In this document: in pieces, positions 32,883-44,000 of the stretch
Position numbering within the stretch: the stretch's first letter is position 1
Layout of the letters: every line of letters begins with the position of its first letter
The notes under the pieces: model-generated
What the model was told of the DNA's origin: nothing
The model's database searches: none
The model's input: only the letters and a program-made list of their open reading frames with translations
NCBI GenBank assembly: GCA_018398585.1
Contig: JAGTTD010000001.1
Span: forward strand, 30,455,438 to 30,519,437
Length of the DNA stretch: 64,000 nt
Origin: Simmondsia chinensis
Taxonomy: Eukaryota; Streptophyta; Magnoliopsida; Caryophyllales; Simmondsiaceae
Direction of reading: 5' to 3'
Translations under genes and position numbers: made by a program

Positions 32883-33951
32883 TTGGTTTGGCTTCCGAAT
32901 CAAGCTCATATTTGAAAAAAAAATTACAAAATCTGATTGATAGCATTGCAATTAATCAATAAAAACAACTGTGTTACAGATTTAATCCTGTGATCAGAAT
33001 TCAATTCTGAATTTTGAACTTTGAGATTGGTGGTTACTACATTTGCTATTGCAAGGCCTGGGAGTTGCTTCGGTTGGGATTAGAATTGATGCAATTACAT
33101 TGAACAAAGGTTAATTGATCAGCATTTGTTGACTACATTCAACATTAAAGCTGATTCATATTGAATTCAACATATTCGATCAAGCATTAGCTGCTAAATG
33201 TTAGTGCTGAAGCAAAATAACAGTTGCTGAAGTTATCTGCAAAGCATAATTGATCTTGATCAAATATTCATTTGATCTATGGAGAAGAAGTCAAGTGATG
33301 CTAATTGATCCACATTACACTTCATCATCATCAAAAGATCAGAAACAAGCTGAATTGAGGTTCAATCATATTCTACAACTCAGAAATTGAAGTTGAGGTA
33401 ACTGTTTCTGAAGTACAAGTTCATTTCGATTCGAATTTGTTTTTTGTTGCTGGTTTGTGATGAAATTGTGTTGATAGGCATAAAAGCGATGTGAATTCAT
33501 CAAAATTTGTGCGTGATTCTTAAGAATTATATGTTATTAAGTGGAGAATTGCTTAGGCGAAATTCTGACAACGAACTGAGTACCGAAGGTGTTGAAATCC
33601 GATTTTGTTCTTGAAGATTGCGGTGAATCGTGTGTTTAAATCACCATTACAAACAAATATCGAACCTATTTCAGATTCTTAGTTTGTATTATTCAAGAAA
33701 TCATCATTGTCAGAAATTGTTCGAAGTTAGGGTTTGTTCGAACTCTCGGTGTACGAAAATCTGCATATTAGGGTTGAGATCCGTTGCGATTGTGGAATCG
33801 ATAGCAGTGGATTGTTGTGCGGACGAAGGAGTACAATTTCGTTAAGCAATCGATTGTTGAAGAGTGCGTACAAGTTTCTCACTTTTGCGATTTTCGAACT
33901 GTATTCTGCGAATTGAGTAGTTCCAGATTGAAGTTGTTGTTCATTCTCGAT

Positions 33952-34095
33952 ATGGTGGAGTTGACTGAGCAGTGGGAGAAATTAATAAAATAGAGACAAG
34001 AATGGAGATAAGAATTTGAAGAATGGGGACAAGAATGGAGACAAGCATTTGAAGAATGGAGACAAGAATGTATGCAGCAAATTATGAATCGGTAA
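33952..34095 (+). pseudogene. Element A ORF1, short glutamine/glutamate-rich peptide
   Basis: An ATG at 33952 starts a 48-codon stretch made of a 33-bp repeat encoding R-Q-E-W-R-x-E-F-E-E-W, with stops at codons 14 and 20, ending at TAA 34093-34095. The corresponding ORF in element B (48778-48930) is open over 50 codons and ends at a TAA in the same context. A coiled coil is likely. Unrecognised family. Confidence 0.4.
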
Positions 34096-34159
34096 TATTC
34101 AGCTCAACTGTTTGCTAACATCAGTTGTGATCGTGCTGGCGTTCTTGATGCAATGAGTT

Positions 34160-36382
34160 TTCAGAGCTAGTGTTAGACAACGGAAGTTCTGTGTTGAGAG
34201 AAAAGAGAAAGTGGAATCTGTTGCCGTTGGAGATGAACCCGTCCTCGATAGTGCCGAAATTGAAGAACACAAGCTAGAAGAACCTGAGTTTGAACAGGAT
34301 GATCTTTATGAAGACTGTTTGCTTGAGTTAGAGTATCTTGCTGATGTTGAGGCACAATATGACATGCATCCGGAATGGGAATACGATTTCCATGTCAAAG
34401 GAATATTAAAGAATACCAAGAGTAAAGTGAAGAGGAATCATCTTAACGGCGCATTGAAAGATTTTTGGGGTGAAAAGATGTTTACTAAGAAGAAATTGAA
34501 GCATGACAAGTATGTAATTGAGTCAAGGTCTCCCAAGGATGATTCGATGCTACAAGTGGGTCACTATGAAGTCCTTGCAAGCAATCAAGTAGAGAACTAT
34601 GTAGACCTGAAGTATTCTGCCGGAAAATTCGATGTTACTGCTGTAATACCACTTGATACATCGTCAAATTTGTCAAGTGTTAATCCATGGCAAGTTGGAC
34701 AAGGTGAGATTTTGGGAGGAGAAGAAGTGTATTCAAATACACACTCCTATGACGAGTTGCCTCCTGATCCGGGAGAAGATACTCAAGGCTATGTGAGGCT
34801 GAAACGATGTGATTTTCTACTGACAAGAATTAATCAAGCTACATGAGTACGTTTCAAGGTTCAACAAAGGCGAAGCAATGTGGTTGAACAAGCAATTGAG
34901 TTGTTAGATGTGTATAAATGCTGTAATATGCTGAAACAGAATTCTGTGTAGCGAAAAATCCGTACAACTGGTGCTTTAACTGATATGTTTGATGTTGGAA
35001 GTCCCTTCGATCCGGGAAGGACTGAATTACAAGCGTTTGGAGGAGCTAAGCATTCGATGCTGCTGTGTGATGTTGACGAATGCGATGTTAGTACAAACAT
35101 TGGTAGAAAAATGGTAGAGGTTGTGCGTCATTGCGAAGTTAACATCAAGGCAAGTTATGAAGACAGGAATTACATATTTTACAAGCTACATAATTCTTGT
35201 GACAATGAAGTTTCCATTGTCCCGGAATTGATGTTGTTTCGGTTCATACAAAAGTGTTGACTTGAAAGGTTCTTAACTGTTGTTAGTTGTTTGATGAATT
35301 GTGGATGGTTTGAGGAGGTGTTGGGCCTCTGGTATAACCACACAACTGGTGCTCAAGGCCAAGTAAAGCCAATGGTGATAGCATTTGAAAATCGGGACAA
35401 ACTGCAACTAGAAGGTGCTGATCTGGTGCAGAATCAGAATGTGCTTGGGGTGACCTGTTGTGGTTGTTTAGAATGGAAAAGTAATATGCACAAGCTTCAA
35501 TACTTTCCCAATGTATGGGTGAAGGAGTATAACAAGGAAACATGATCATTTCTAGCTGAAAATATTTTACATTTTAGCAGCCAAGATCAGGACAGATTTT
35601 CTCTTGCATTGAAATTAATCTCAGATGTTCAGTTGTGTCATTGGTGTCCTGATTTGAAGTTCATATTTAAGTCTGATGATGGAAATTCGGGTGTGACCCA
35701 TGAGTATTTGATTTGGTGGAGCAAAAGCGCAGTTAGTCACGCCAATGTCACAAGAGCTCAATTGATCAAGGTGGGTCAGCAAGAATTCAGGTTAGTTGCT
35801 GTTATGGCTGGGAGAATTACAATTCCTTCACTGTCAGTAGCGAATGAGTTGCCCAAATGGAGAGTGATTGGTGCTATTATGGTTTTGGGAAACAATCAAG
35901 AGTTTGTTAAGCATGATTTGAGTTGGTCTAGTATGTGGATGTGTAAGCAATAAAAATTTTGGATAAGATCCAAGATGAAGGAGTTACAGCTGCATCCTTA
36001 TTTGATTTCAATGTGTTTTGTTTCCATAATCAAGACATTGGGTTGTTGGAGCTGCAATGGGGAATTCTTACTAGTAGATTTTGATGTTTGGTTTTCTTGG
36101 TTTGAGTTTGGAAGGCCTCCTGAGTTGTTAAAGGTCTTCACATGCAGTTTGATGGGTTTAACGACATATAACATCTGTCATGCAGCATTCCACAAGCAGA
36201 AATTCAGTAGTGCTGCTGTGTTGTGTGATCCTCAGCAGCAAGATAGAGTTTTGGGCGGTGTTAGTTGCTTCATGAGAAAGTGTTGGCTATGGGATCTGAG
36301 AAGCAACCAAGACAAGAATTCCATCTGCAAGATATTAGAAGTTGAAAGGTTGAATTTGGAACTGGAATCTGAGAAAGGTTGA
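34160..36382 (+). pseudogene. Element A long ORF of unknown function
   Basis: One frame runs about 740 codons with stops only at 34844, 34949, 35258, 35543 and 35951. The first third is acidic, with E-E-H-K-L-E-E-P-E and L-L-E-L-E-Y, followed by a basic L-N-x-A-L-K-D-F-W segment. The middle (from 34985) has D-V-G-S-P-F-D, H-C-E-V-N-I-K-A-S, L-R/F-R-F-I-Q-K and a C-C-G-C motif. All these blocks recur in element B. The last third (35609-36382) has a D-V-W-F-S-W motif followed by R-P-P-E and is not clearly shared with B over its length. It matches no retroelement or host family I know. Conservation between two copies points to former function rather than filler. Confidence 0.6.
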
Positions 36383-36833
36383 TCTGCTGGGAGTTTCAAA
36401 CAACAGGTTGAATCAGGCCCAAGTCTGGAAGTTTGTATGGGGATCAATCGGTTATCATTTTGGGCTTTGATGCAGCATTGGAGGTTGTTAATTGGACTCT
36501 TAGACGCAGAAGCAGTAGAAACTTGAGAGAATCCGAAAGATCTTCTGAAGGCATGTCAAGTGCAGAGTACTGCAGGGTTAATAGCTGCTGTGGGGAAGAT
36601 ATTGGTATTGATATTTGGCATATTTGGTACAATATGGGAAGACCACCTGAGGTAATTCTCCAAAGCAGATGTGAAATAGCAAGTTCAAGCTGTCATTCAG
36701 AGGTATACTGTAGTGAGTAGCTCAGGTGTACTCTTGCTTCTTAAGTCTCTTCCACTGCAATTTTCATAAATGTTCCTCAAGTCTCAACTCTCTTCCATTC
36801 TTGAGGACGAGAATGTTTTCAAGAGGAAGGGAA

Positions 36834-37419
36834 TGTTATGATCCGAGAAGCCGAGGCATGAAATTGTGGTGGCTGTAATGCTGTTTTGCTGCTATGTTAT
36901 GCTATTAGCTGTTGTTGGCTACTGCTGCTGCTTGTGCTTGTTGCTGTTAGATACTTGTTAGTTTAATAAATGTAATAGGTGGTTGAATCTAGCTAAAGAG
37001 TTGTATTAGTGTGTTTAGGATTAACTAGATTGAGTCTTGATATAATTAGTTGCATAAGTCTCTTGTAAGTCTTGTAATAAGTGAGCTTTAGTGTGGTCTT
37101 GCTTAGGAGGTCAATGCTGCTCAAGTGTGGCGGCTAGTTAGTTAGTTGTTGGATGAGTTGGTTAGCTCTTGGTCCACATGCATTGTATCTCTAGATATTT
37201 TTAGAGTTAGTCATCCTAAGAGCAAGTAGTATAAATAGATGTCTCTAGTTTGTAATCCTCATAACTTTGATGAATGAATTGATATCTTTTGATATTTCTC
37301 TCTACTTCTTATCTCCTTTCCCTTCTTATCTCATCTAAACTCTATGTTCTCTTCTCATCTCATACTCTCTCTATCCCAACCAAGGTTAAGGCTCAGGAGA
37401 AATCTTTGAAACCTTAACA
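36834..37419 (+). repeat. 3' LTR of element A
   Basis: Starts TGTTATGATCC after AAGAGGAAGGGAA and ends CCTTAACA; hairpin at 37282-37295. The sequence just before it, CATTCTTGAGGACGAGAATG, matches the end of chromoviral pol (compare 43186-43204 in element C). Confidence 0.92.
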
Positions 37420-38026
37420 CTAACTTGGTCTAAGTTAGTTAATTCGTCCATCATAGCCTACCCATACTTAAGTTTAGAAAACCTCCCTTGATGAGCTAGT
37501 CTAATAAACTAAACCATTACTTCCATTGGGGGCACGATGTCATGGCAATACATCAAATGGAAGGGAGTTTTCCCAGATACATCTTGTTTGGACGTCCTAT
37601 AAGCTCAAACAGTCTCCAGTAGCTCATGCCACTTACTGGGATGGCCCTCAATCATCTTTTCAATATTGGCCTTCAGTCTAGTTGGTAGACTTTGCCTAGC
37701 CATTGGCTTGAGCACAATATGGGGTTGAGTTCACGATTACTATGTTGAAACTCTTGGTGAACTCCTTAACTTCAGCTCCATTGAACACTCCAGCTTGGTG
37801 CATAGTAATGGTTCCTGGGATACCAATTCTACGTAGGATGTATTCTTTTATAAAATCAATCACATCTTGCTAATTAAAGTTCTTATATGGCTTAGCCTCC
37901 ACCCACTTTGTGAAATAATTTTTAACCACAAGAATGTAAGAGTGTTGCTTGCTAAAAGGAGGGTTAATTTCTCCTATGATGTCCATTGCCTAACCTTTGA
38001 ATGGCCAGGGTTTAACAGTAGCATGA
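37420..38026 (-). pseudogene. Element K integrase core
   Basis: Minus strand, with breaks: A-M-D-I-I-G, then Y-F-T-K-W-V-E-A, D-V-I-D-F-I, G-I-P-G-T-I-T, then N-S-T-P-Y, A-Q-A-N-G, and finally W-H-E-L-L-E-T and A-Y-R-T-S. This is the Tat-type DDE core: the first D is visible, the second block reads T-M-H-Q where T-D-x-G is usual, and the catalytic-E region is degraded. The frame is interrupted by element C at 38026/43529. Confidence 0.8.
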
Positions 38027-38335
38027 TGTTATGTTTCTCACTTGTTTGAATGTAATAAGCTTGTAAGCATTTAAATTCTGTTTTTGGCGCCAAAGTCTGT
38101 TTTGGCCATTAGCTTGCGGTTATTCCAGTTTGGAGGCTGACTTGTATCTAGTTTCTATAAATAGGTTGATCAAGTGTAATTTGAAGGCATTCAATGAAAA
38201 TATCAATCAATCTCTTTGAGATCAACCTTCTTTCTCTCATCTAATTCTCTCTATTTTCTCATCTCCTTCACTTCTTTCTCATCCCATACTCTCTCATTCT
38301 TAGCTTACGTTTGAGATTCGATAGCAAACATAACA
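38027..38335 (+). repeat. 5' LTR of element C
   Basis: TGTTATG...CATAACA, with hairpin 38210-38222 (arms ATCTC and GAGAT, loop TTT) followed by TCTCATCT-type pyrimidine repeats. Confidence 0.92.
38156..38163 (+). promoter_or_regulatory. TATA box of the element C 5' LTR
   Basis: TATAAATA; in the 3' LTR the corresponding sequence has decayed to TTTAAATA. Confidence 0.6.
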
Positions 38336-38337
38336 AT

Positions 38338-38350
38338 TGGTATCAGAGCT
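38338..38350 (+). other. PBS of element C
   Basis: TGGTATCAGAGCT, 2 nt after the LTR, tRNA-Met type with a change in the last base. Confidence 0.85.
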
Positions 38351-38392
38351 TTGTTTGGCTTCCAATTCAGACTGATTTGATATCAAGTAGCC

Positions 38393-39718
38393 ATGGATTT
38401 AACCGAGGCTGCATTGAGCAGTGGAGTTACCACCAGATCGGCACCAGCTAAGGCAGCTGCCAGATCTTCATATGCTGATGTGGTTGGAGGTAATGATGCT
38501 GCAGGTCAGGATGTTGTCACAAATGTGCAATTGGACAGTCAATTGAAGGCGATGTGTACTCACTTGCTTGTTCAAATCAAGGAAGCTAATGCTGATACAA
38601 TTCAGCAGATGCATCAGCAACTGGATGTGAAGCTTGATCAACAATCTCAGCAGGTTGAACTTAAGGTCTCTGATCAGTTCACACGACAAGCACAAGAATT
38701 GGAGGAAAGGATTACCTTGAGGTTTGATCGGGAAATGCAGCAGTTGGAAGCAAAATTAGCTGAAATTCGTGAGCAATTTAGGAGGCCAAATCCTCCTATT
38801 GTACCGGATCCATTAATACCAGCAAGTGTGCTACAAGCTAATCCCTCAATGAGAGCCGAGACATTAAATCGTGAGTGTGAAGCTGGAGCTCCGGTTAGAG
38901 CACAAGAAGCTGATGTTACTGATAGGCAAGAGCGCAGTAAGCATGTACAATCTCGACCTTCAAACTGGAATGCGGCAAATGAGGGCTGAGCTTAGGAAAT
39001 TGATCACACTTTCAGACCTCGAGAAGTAAATGCAAATGAATTGGATAGGCCACCTGATTCTTGGCAGCAGCAACGATCAGGAAGTAATGAAGAGTCAGCC
39101 AATAGCAGAAATAATAGCCATAGACAACCTCGGGTGAAGATCGATGCATTTGATGGTAAACAACCTCTCTCTTGGCTAAGGAGGTGCGAGCGTTATTTCC
39201 ACTTCTATCACATTGATGAATTGGAGAAGGTACAAATTGCGGCTGTGTATTTGCTTGGTGATCATGAGGTGTGGTTCTATAGCTTGATAAGAAGTAAACC
39301 TTCCATTTCATGGAATGAGTTTGCCAAGGCTTTGTGTGCTCGGTATAGTGATGAAGATGGTAGTGATATTGTTGATAAATTCAATAAAGTGAAGCAAGAG
39401 ACGACAGTGAAGGACTACTTGACCAGATTTGAGAATCTCCGGGCCAGCATTGTGACTGAAATTGAGGCCTTCGAGTCTTATTATGTATAAGCTTTTATAA
39501 GTGGTTTGAAGCCCAAGTTGAAGAGCTTGGTTAAAGCCGTTGATCCTACTGATTTATCTGTGGCTTTTGCTAAAGCTAAGCCTTATGAATCCATGGGCAT
39601 AGCAGTAAGTGATGCTTCCAGACATAGTGGGAGTAGTTCCAAATTTCGGCAAGGCTCGAGCAGAAATAGAACCAATAGAATTGATGAAAACGCAGCAGAA
39701 ATTGTGTTATCGTTGTAA
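38393..39718 (+). pseudogene. gag: gag of element C
   Basis: The ATG at 38393 opens a 198-codon N-terminal part with a G-V-T-T-R-S motif shared with element F and a glutamine-rich coiled coil. After stops at 38987 and 38993 the same frame continues with the capsid core (39041-39490: F-D-G-K-Q-P-L-S-W-L-R-R-C-E-R-Y-F, then W-N-E-F-A-K-A-L-C-A-R-Y). A TAA at 39488 and a frameshift near 39690 precede the zinc knuckle. Confidence 0.85.
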
Positions 39719-40364
39719 TCAGCCTTACCAATTTGGCTACAAGTGTAACCCCAAGTTCCTCATGGCTGTTGAAGGAACTAATACTGGTGAACTCTCTGAT
39801 GGGGTGGAAATTGCAGAGGAGGGTACTGATTCAGATCAAGAAAGTGAGGTGAGCTTAGAAGATGTTGCAGTGGAGATTTCAGTTAAGGCTTTGACAGGTA
39901 ATGGAGCTCATAGCACAATCCGAATTAAAGGAAAAGCTGGAAAGAGGTCTATTATCATTCTTATTGATAGTGGGAGTACTCACAGCTTTGTAGATCCTAA
40001 AGTGGTCAAGAAAGTAGGCCATGAAGTGATCAAAACACATCCTCGTGCTGTTACCGTGGCTGATGGGAAGTCAGCTACTACTTAGAACAAATGCCATGGT
40101 TTCTTTTGGATGATGCAAGGCCGTAAGTTCAGCTATAATTTTAGAATCCTTCCTTTGGGAGGGTGTGACATGGTGCTTGGGGTCGATTGGATGAGAACTT
40201 ATAGTCTTGTATTGTTTGATTATGAAAACCTCACGGTTTCCTTTGATGTACAAGGCTCTAAGGTGACATTGCATGGCATAACAGAACAAGCTCAATTACA
40301 AGTAATAAAGGGAAATAGGTTGAAGAAAGGCATTCAAAGTTGTGCTTATCAGTGGGTTGGCTAG
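39609..40364 (+). pseudogene. Zinc knuckle and aspartic protease of element C
   Basis: C-Y-R-C...G-Y-K-C at about 39705-39746 (the knuckle histidine is Y), then the protease active site I-D-S-G-S-T-H-S-F at about 39964-39990 and L-G-V-D-W at about 40177-40191. A stop at 40083 splits the protease. Protease precedes RT in frame, as in gypsy pol. Confidence 0.85.
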
Positions 40365-40388
40365 CTGTTTGCTATTTCTTCCACTGAA

Positions 40389-41225
40389 ATGATGGACATT
40401 ACCGAGCCAGAAGTGCAAGCTTTGATCATTGAGTTTGAGGATGTGTTTGAGGTTCCTAAGTCCTTACCTCCCAAGAGGAGTTTAGATCATGTAATTCCTC
40501 TCAAAAAGGGTGCAGAACCAGTGAAGCTTAGGCCTTACAGATATCCTCATGCTCAGAGGACAGAAATTGAGAAACAAGTGGAGGAATTGCTTAAGACCAA
40601 TTTCATACAGGCCAGCCATAGCCCCTTTGCCTCTCCGGTTATTCTTGTCAAGAAGAAAGATGGCACGGCTCGCATGTGTATTGATTATAGGCAACTCAAC
40701 TCTATGACTGTTAAGGACAAGTTTCCTATACCAATTATAGATGATTTGTTAGATGAGTTGTATGGAGCTCAAGTCTTTTCCAAGCTGGATTTACGGCAAG
40801 GATATCATCAAATTCGAGTGGGAGAGAATGATGTCTACAAGACTGCTTTCCGGACACATCATGGACATTCTGAGTTTGTGGTCATGCCATTTGGTTTGAC
40901 AAACGCACCAGCAACATTTCTGGCTCTTATGAACGATGTCTTCAAACAATTTCTTGGGAAATTTGTGTTGGTTTTCTTTGATGACATCCTGATTTATAAT
41001 GCATTGTTTGAGGAGCATTTGAAGCATTTGGGGGAGGTGTTTTCGGTCATGAGAAAGCATAGACTCTATGCTAAGTTGACCAAGTGTTCCTTTGCTCAAA
41101 CTCACTTGGAATATCTTGGCCATGTGATCTCTTGTGAAGGAGTTGCCACCGATCCATCAAAGGTACAAACCATGAAGGAATGGCCAGCTCCGGTTACTTT
41201 GAAACAATTAAGAGGATTTCTGTGA
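40389..41225 (+). pseudogene. Reverse transcriptase of element C
   Basis: 278 open codons containing all core RT blocks: V-K-K-K-D-G, R-M-C-I-D-Y-R-Q-L-N, F-S-K-L-D-L-R-Q-G-Y-H-Q-I, M-P-F-G-L-T-N-A-P-A-T-F, and the catalytic V-F-F-D-D-I-L-I-Y. These residues look intact. The frame ends at a TGA at 41223 inside the L-R-G-F-L motif and shifts near 41258, after which the thumb/connection continues. Confidence 0.92.
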
Positions 41226-41700
41226 TTAACAGGCTATTACCACAAATTTGTGGTGAATATGGAGCCTTAGCCAAGCCATTAATAGATCTGTTGAAGAAAG
41301 ACTCCTTCAAGTGGTCGGATGAAGCTCAAAAGGCTTTTGATGCACTCAAAGTTGAAATGTGCAGAGCACCAGTTTTGGCAAGTGGAATTGGGCAGTATTA
41401 TCTCAAGGTGGAAGACCTATAGCATACCTCAGCCAAGCTTTGAGTACAAAGCATCAAGCTTTTTCGACATATGAGAAGGAGTACCTTGCAATCTTGCTTG
41501 CGATTGACAAGTGGAGACATTACTTGGATGGCCATCATTTCCTCATTAAGGCTGATCACCAAAGTCTTAAGCACTTGTTAGAACAGAAGATTGTCACAAG
41601 GATACAAAGAAAGGGGCTGATGAAGATGTTAGGGCTTGATTACGACATTGAATGCAAGAAAGGGAAGGAGAACTTAGCTGCAGATGCACTGCCTCGCAGA
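41226..41700 (+). pseudogene. RNaseH of element C with the first active-site segment deleted
   Basis: Downstream of A-P-V-L-A the frame passes directly to G-I-G and then [10 protein letters not shown]. The segment of about 14 residues that normally carries the first catalytic aspartate (E-T-D-A-S) is missing, with a frame change at about 41388. The later F-S-T-Y-E-K-E, A-D-H-Q-S-L-K and A-A-D-A-L blocks are present. Confidence 0.8.
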
Positions 41701-43089
41701 TTTGAGGACCTTGAACAGGGCTCTCTTGGGGCTATTTCCGTGATTTCTCCTGCTTGGATGGAAGAGTTACATCAGTTCTATGAGAATGATTCATTTGTGC
41801 AAGAATGTACAGCTGCTGCCATTGTGGGTAAAGCGTGCAATCCGGCTGTTGGTGCAGAAATATCTTTGAACCGAGGCATTATCAGAATTCAGGGAAAACC
41901 GTATATTGGCATCTCAACTGATCTTAGGCAGCAAGTTATCAGTGCTGCTCATGATTCTTCGTGGGGTGGACATTCAGGCATGGAGGGCACATACCAGAGG
42001 TTGAAGGTTCATTTTAGTTGGCCAGGAATGAAGAAAGAAGTGCAAAACTTTGTGCAAAGTTGTGAGGTTTGTCAACAAACTAAACTTGGTGATCATGGAT
42101 ACCAAGGACTTCTCCAACACTTGCCTATTCCAAAGGGTATTGGGAAACACATAAGCATGGATTTCATTGAAGGATTGCCTAAGTCAGAAGGGAAAGAGGT
42201 GATCTGGGTAATAGTTGACAGATTCACGAAGTCCGGGCACTTCATTGCTTTGGCTCGACCCGTGACTGCTGAGAAGTTAGCTTGTGTGCTTCTAGATAAC
42301 ATCTACAAGCTCCATGGGTTGCCCTGATCCATAATTTCTGATAGGGACAAGCTCTTTACAAGTCGGTTTTGGAAGGAGTTGTTTGGCCTTTTGGGGACGA
42401 CTTTGGCACTTAGTTCTTCCTACCACCCTCAAACTGACAGTCAGACGGAGAGGGTCAACCAATGCATTGAGCAATACCTTAGAAGCATGGTGTTTAGTCA
42501 TCCCAAGGTGTGGGGAAGATGGCTCTCAGTTGCGGAGTTTTGGTATAATACTCATTTCCATGCTTCAATTGGCACTACTCCCTTCAAGGCAATGTATGGG
42601 TATGATCCTCCAACTCCCTTGATGTTGCAAGGAGTTGGGGAAAATGCGGCTGAAGTAAATGCGCTGGTCCACTAGAGGAAACATATTATGCAGCAGCTGA
42701 AGCGTAACCTCAGTGAATCACAAGCCCAGATGAAGTGGTATGCAGATCGGAAAAGAATTGACAAAAAATTTGATGTGGGAGATATGGTATATCTAAAATT
42801 GCAGCCATATAGGAAATCTATAGCAGCAGTGAGGAAAAATGTCAAGCTTAGTGTGAGATTTTTTGGGCCTTACAAGGTGTTGGAAAGAATTGGCAAGGTG
42901 GCCTACAAGTTGGAGCTTCCACCCGACTCTTATATTCACCCTGTTTTTCTGGTTTTACTTCTTAAAAAACAGGTTAAGGATGGTCATAGGTCTTCTCCAA
43001 GTCCTCCGGAAGTCGGTTCCAATGGCTCGTTGATCTTACAGCCTGCTGCAATAATGAAGTCGATACAAGCAGCAGCAGGAGACACCTGA
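41701..43089 (+). pseudogene. Integrase of element C
   Basis: N-terminal zinc-binding H...H...C-x-x-C (G-G-H-S-G...C-E-V-C-Q, about 41950-42075), core aspartates in M-D-F-I-E-G-L-P (about 42160) and S-D-R-D (about 42340), and the glutamate in T-E-R-V-N (about 42445). The C-terminal G-P-Y block and H-P-V-F-L-V close it at about 42950. In-frame stops at 42325 and 42673. The DDE residues themselves are retained. Confidence 0.9.
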
Positions 43090-43192
43090 GGCCAGAAACT
43101 ATGTGTTAGCTGGTGCAATTTGGATGCAGTTTTTACCACATAGGAAGACAAGCGTTATTTGTTGAGTCAGTTTCCTTCTTTTCATTCTTGAG
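43090..43192 (+). pseudogene. Degraded chromodomain of element C
   Basis: In one frame the remnant W-C-N-L, then a stop where T-W-E-D is expected, then E-D-K-R-Y-L-L and Q-F-P-S-F-H is readable. This is the end of a chromodomain followed by the usual chromoviral pol terminus. Confidence 0.5.
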
Positions 43193-43219
43193 GACAAGAA
43201 TGTTTTAAGGGGAGGGGAT

Positions 43220-43528
43220 TGTTATGTTTCTCACTTGATTGAATGTAATAAGCTTGTAAGCATTTAAATTCTATTTTGGGCGCCAAAGTCAGTTTTGGCC
43301 GTTAGCTTGCGGTTAGTCCAGTTTGGAGGCTGACTTGTATCTAGTTTCTTTAAATAGGTTGATCAAGTGTAATTTGAAGGCATTCAATGAAAATATCAAT
43401 CAATCTCTTTGAGATTAACCTTCTTTCTCTCATCTAATTCTCTCTATTTTCTCATCTCCTTCACTTCTTTCTCATCCCATACTCTCTTATTCTTGGCTTA
43501 TGTTTGAGATTCGATCACAAACGTAACA
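43220..43528 (+). repeat. 3' LTR of element C
   Basis: Follows the purine tract AAGGGGAGGGGA (43207-43218). Hairpin retained at 43403-43415. Confidence 0.92.
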
Positions 43529-44000
43529 CATGCATTTCAGCTGCAGGGAATCTCGGCACCTTAACAAGTCTTTGGCATGCTCTACGCCCCTTGGCATACT
43601 TTATGCAGTCATCAATCATTGATGGCCAATAATAGCCATGACGGCTGATGAGCCAATGCATTTTGTCTCCAGCTAGATGGGAACCACAGATACCCTCATA
43701 GGCTCCTACCATCATTACCATTACTTCATCCAAGTCCGGGCACTTAAGAAGCACTACAGTAGCATCCCTTTTATATATGTCTCCAGAATCAACATCAAGA
43801 GGGAATCTATGAGTCCTCATCTTCATCTTTATATCCTTAACGTAGTCTTGAGGGTTCTTGAAGCAATCCATTAGAGCCTTCCTCCAGTCCTCAAATTGGC
43901 TCAGGATAGCTTGATGGATTTTAAAAAAATTCCAAGTGTTCATTTGGCATTACTTCACTCTCAAGACAGAAAGACTTAGTGAACACGATGTTACGGTCTA
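43529..44000 (-). pseudogene. Element K integrase N-terminal region
   Basis: The minus-strand frame 43515-43943 reads G-D-I-Y-K-R...L-L-K-C, then G-A-Y-E-G-I-C-G-S-H, then H-G-Y-Y-W-P-S-M and C-I-K-Y...A-C-Q. This is the Tat/gypsy zinc-binding domain. The first histidine is Y and the penultimate cysteine region is altered. It directly precedes, across element C, the core at 37420-38026. Confidence 0.85.

Larger units (their letters stand above)
32282..37419 (+). mobile_element. Element A: LTR retrotransposon with an unknown long ORF
   Basis: 5.14 kb with 586-bp LTRs (32282-32867 and 36834-37419), a tRNA-Met-type PBS, a purine tract (36821-36833) and a perfect 5-bp target duplication CTAAC (32277-32281 and 37420-37424). 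It sits within the integrase gene of element K. The interior holds no recognisable gag, protease, RT, RNaseH or integrase. It carries a long, stop-interrupted reading frame that is conserved in element B at 47209-52403. The LTRs differ at roughly a dozen positions by eye. Confidence 0.92.
38027..43528 (+). mobile_element. Element C: near full-length chromovirus (Ty3/gypsy)
   Basis: 5.5 kb with 309-bp LTRs (38027-38335, 43220-43528), PBS, gag, protease, RT, RNaseH, integrase and a degraded chromodomain in the gypsy order. Flanks CATGA (38022-38026) and CATGC (43529-43533) match at 4 of 5 bases. The LTRs differ at about 14 positions by eye. Several stops and at least three frame changes make it defective. 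It shows the gene set that elements A, B and H lack while sharing their PBS type and 3' purine region. Confidence 0.92.

Noticed and set aside
34211..34846. Host gene candidate in 34-36 kb
   Set aside because: It lies between matching LTRs with an exact target duplication, so it belongs to element A, although host capture in the past remains possible.
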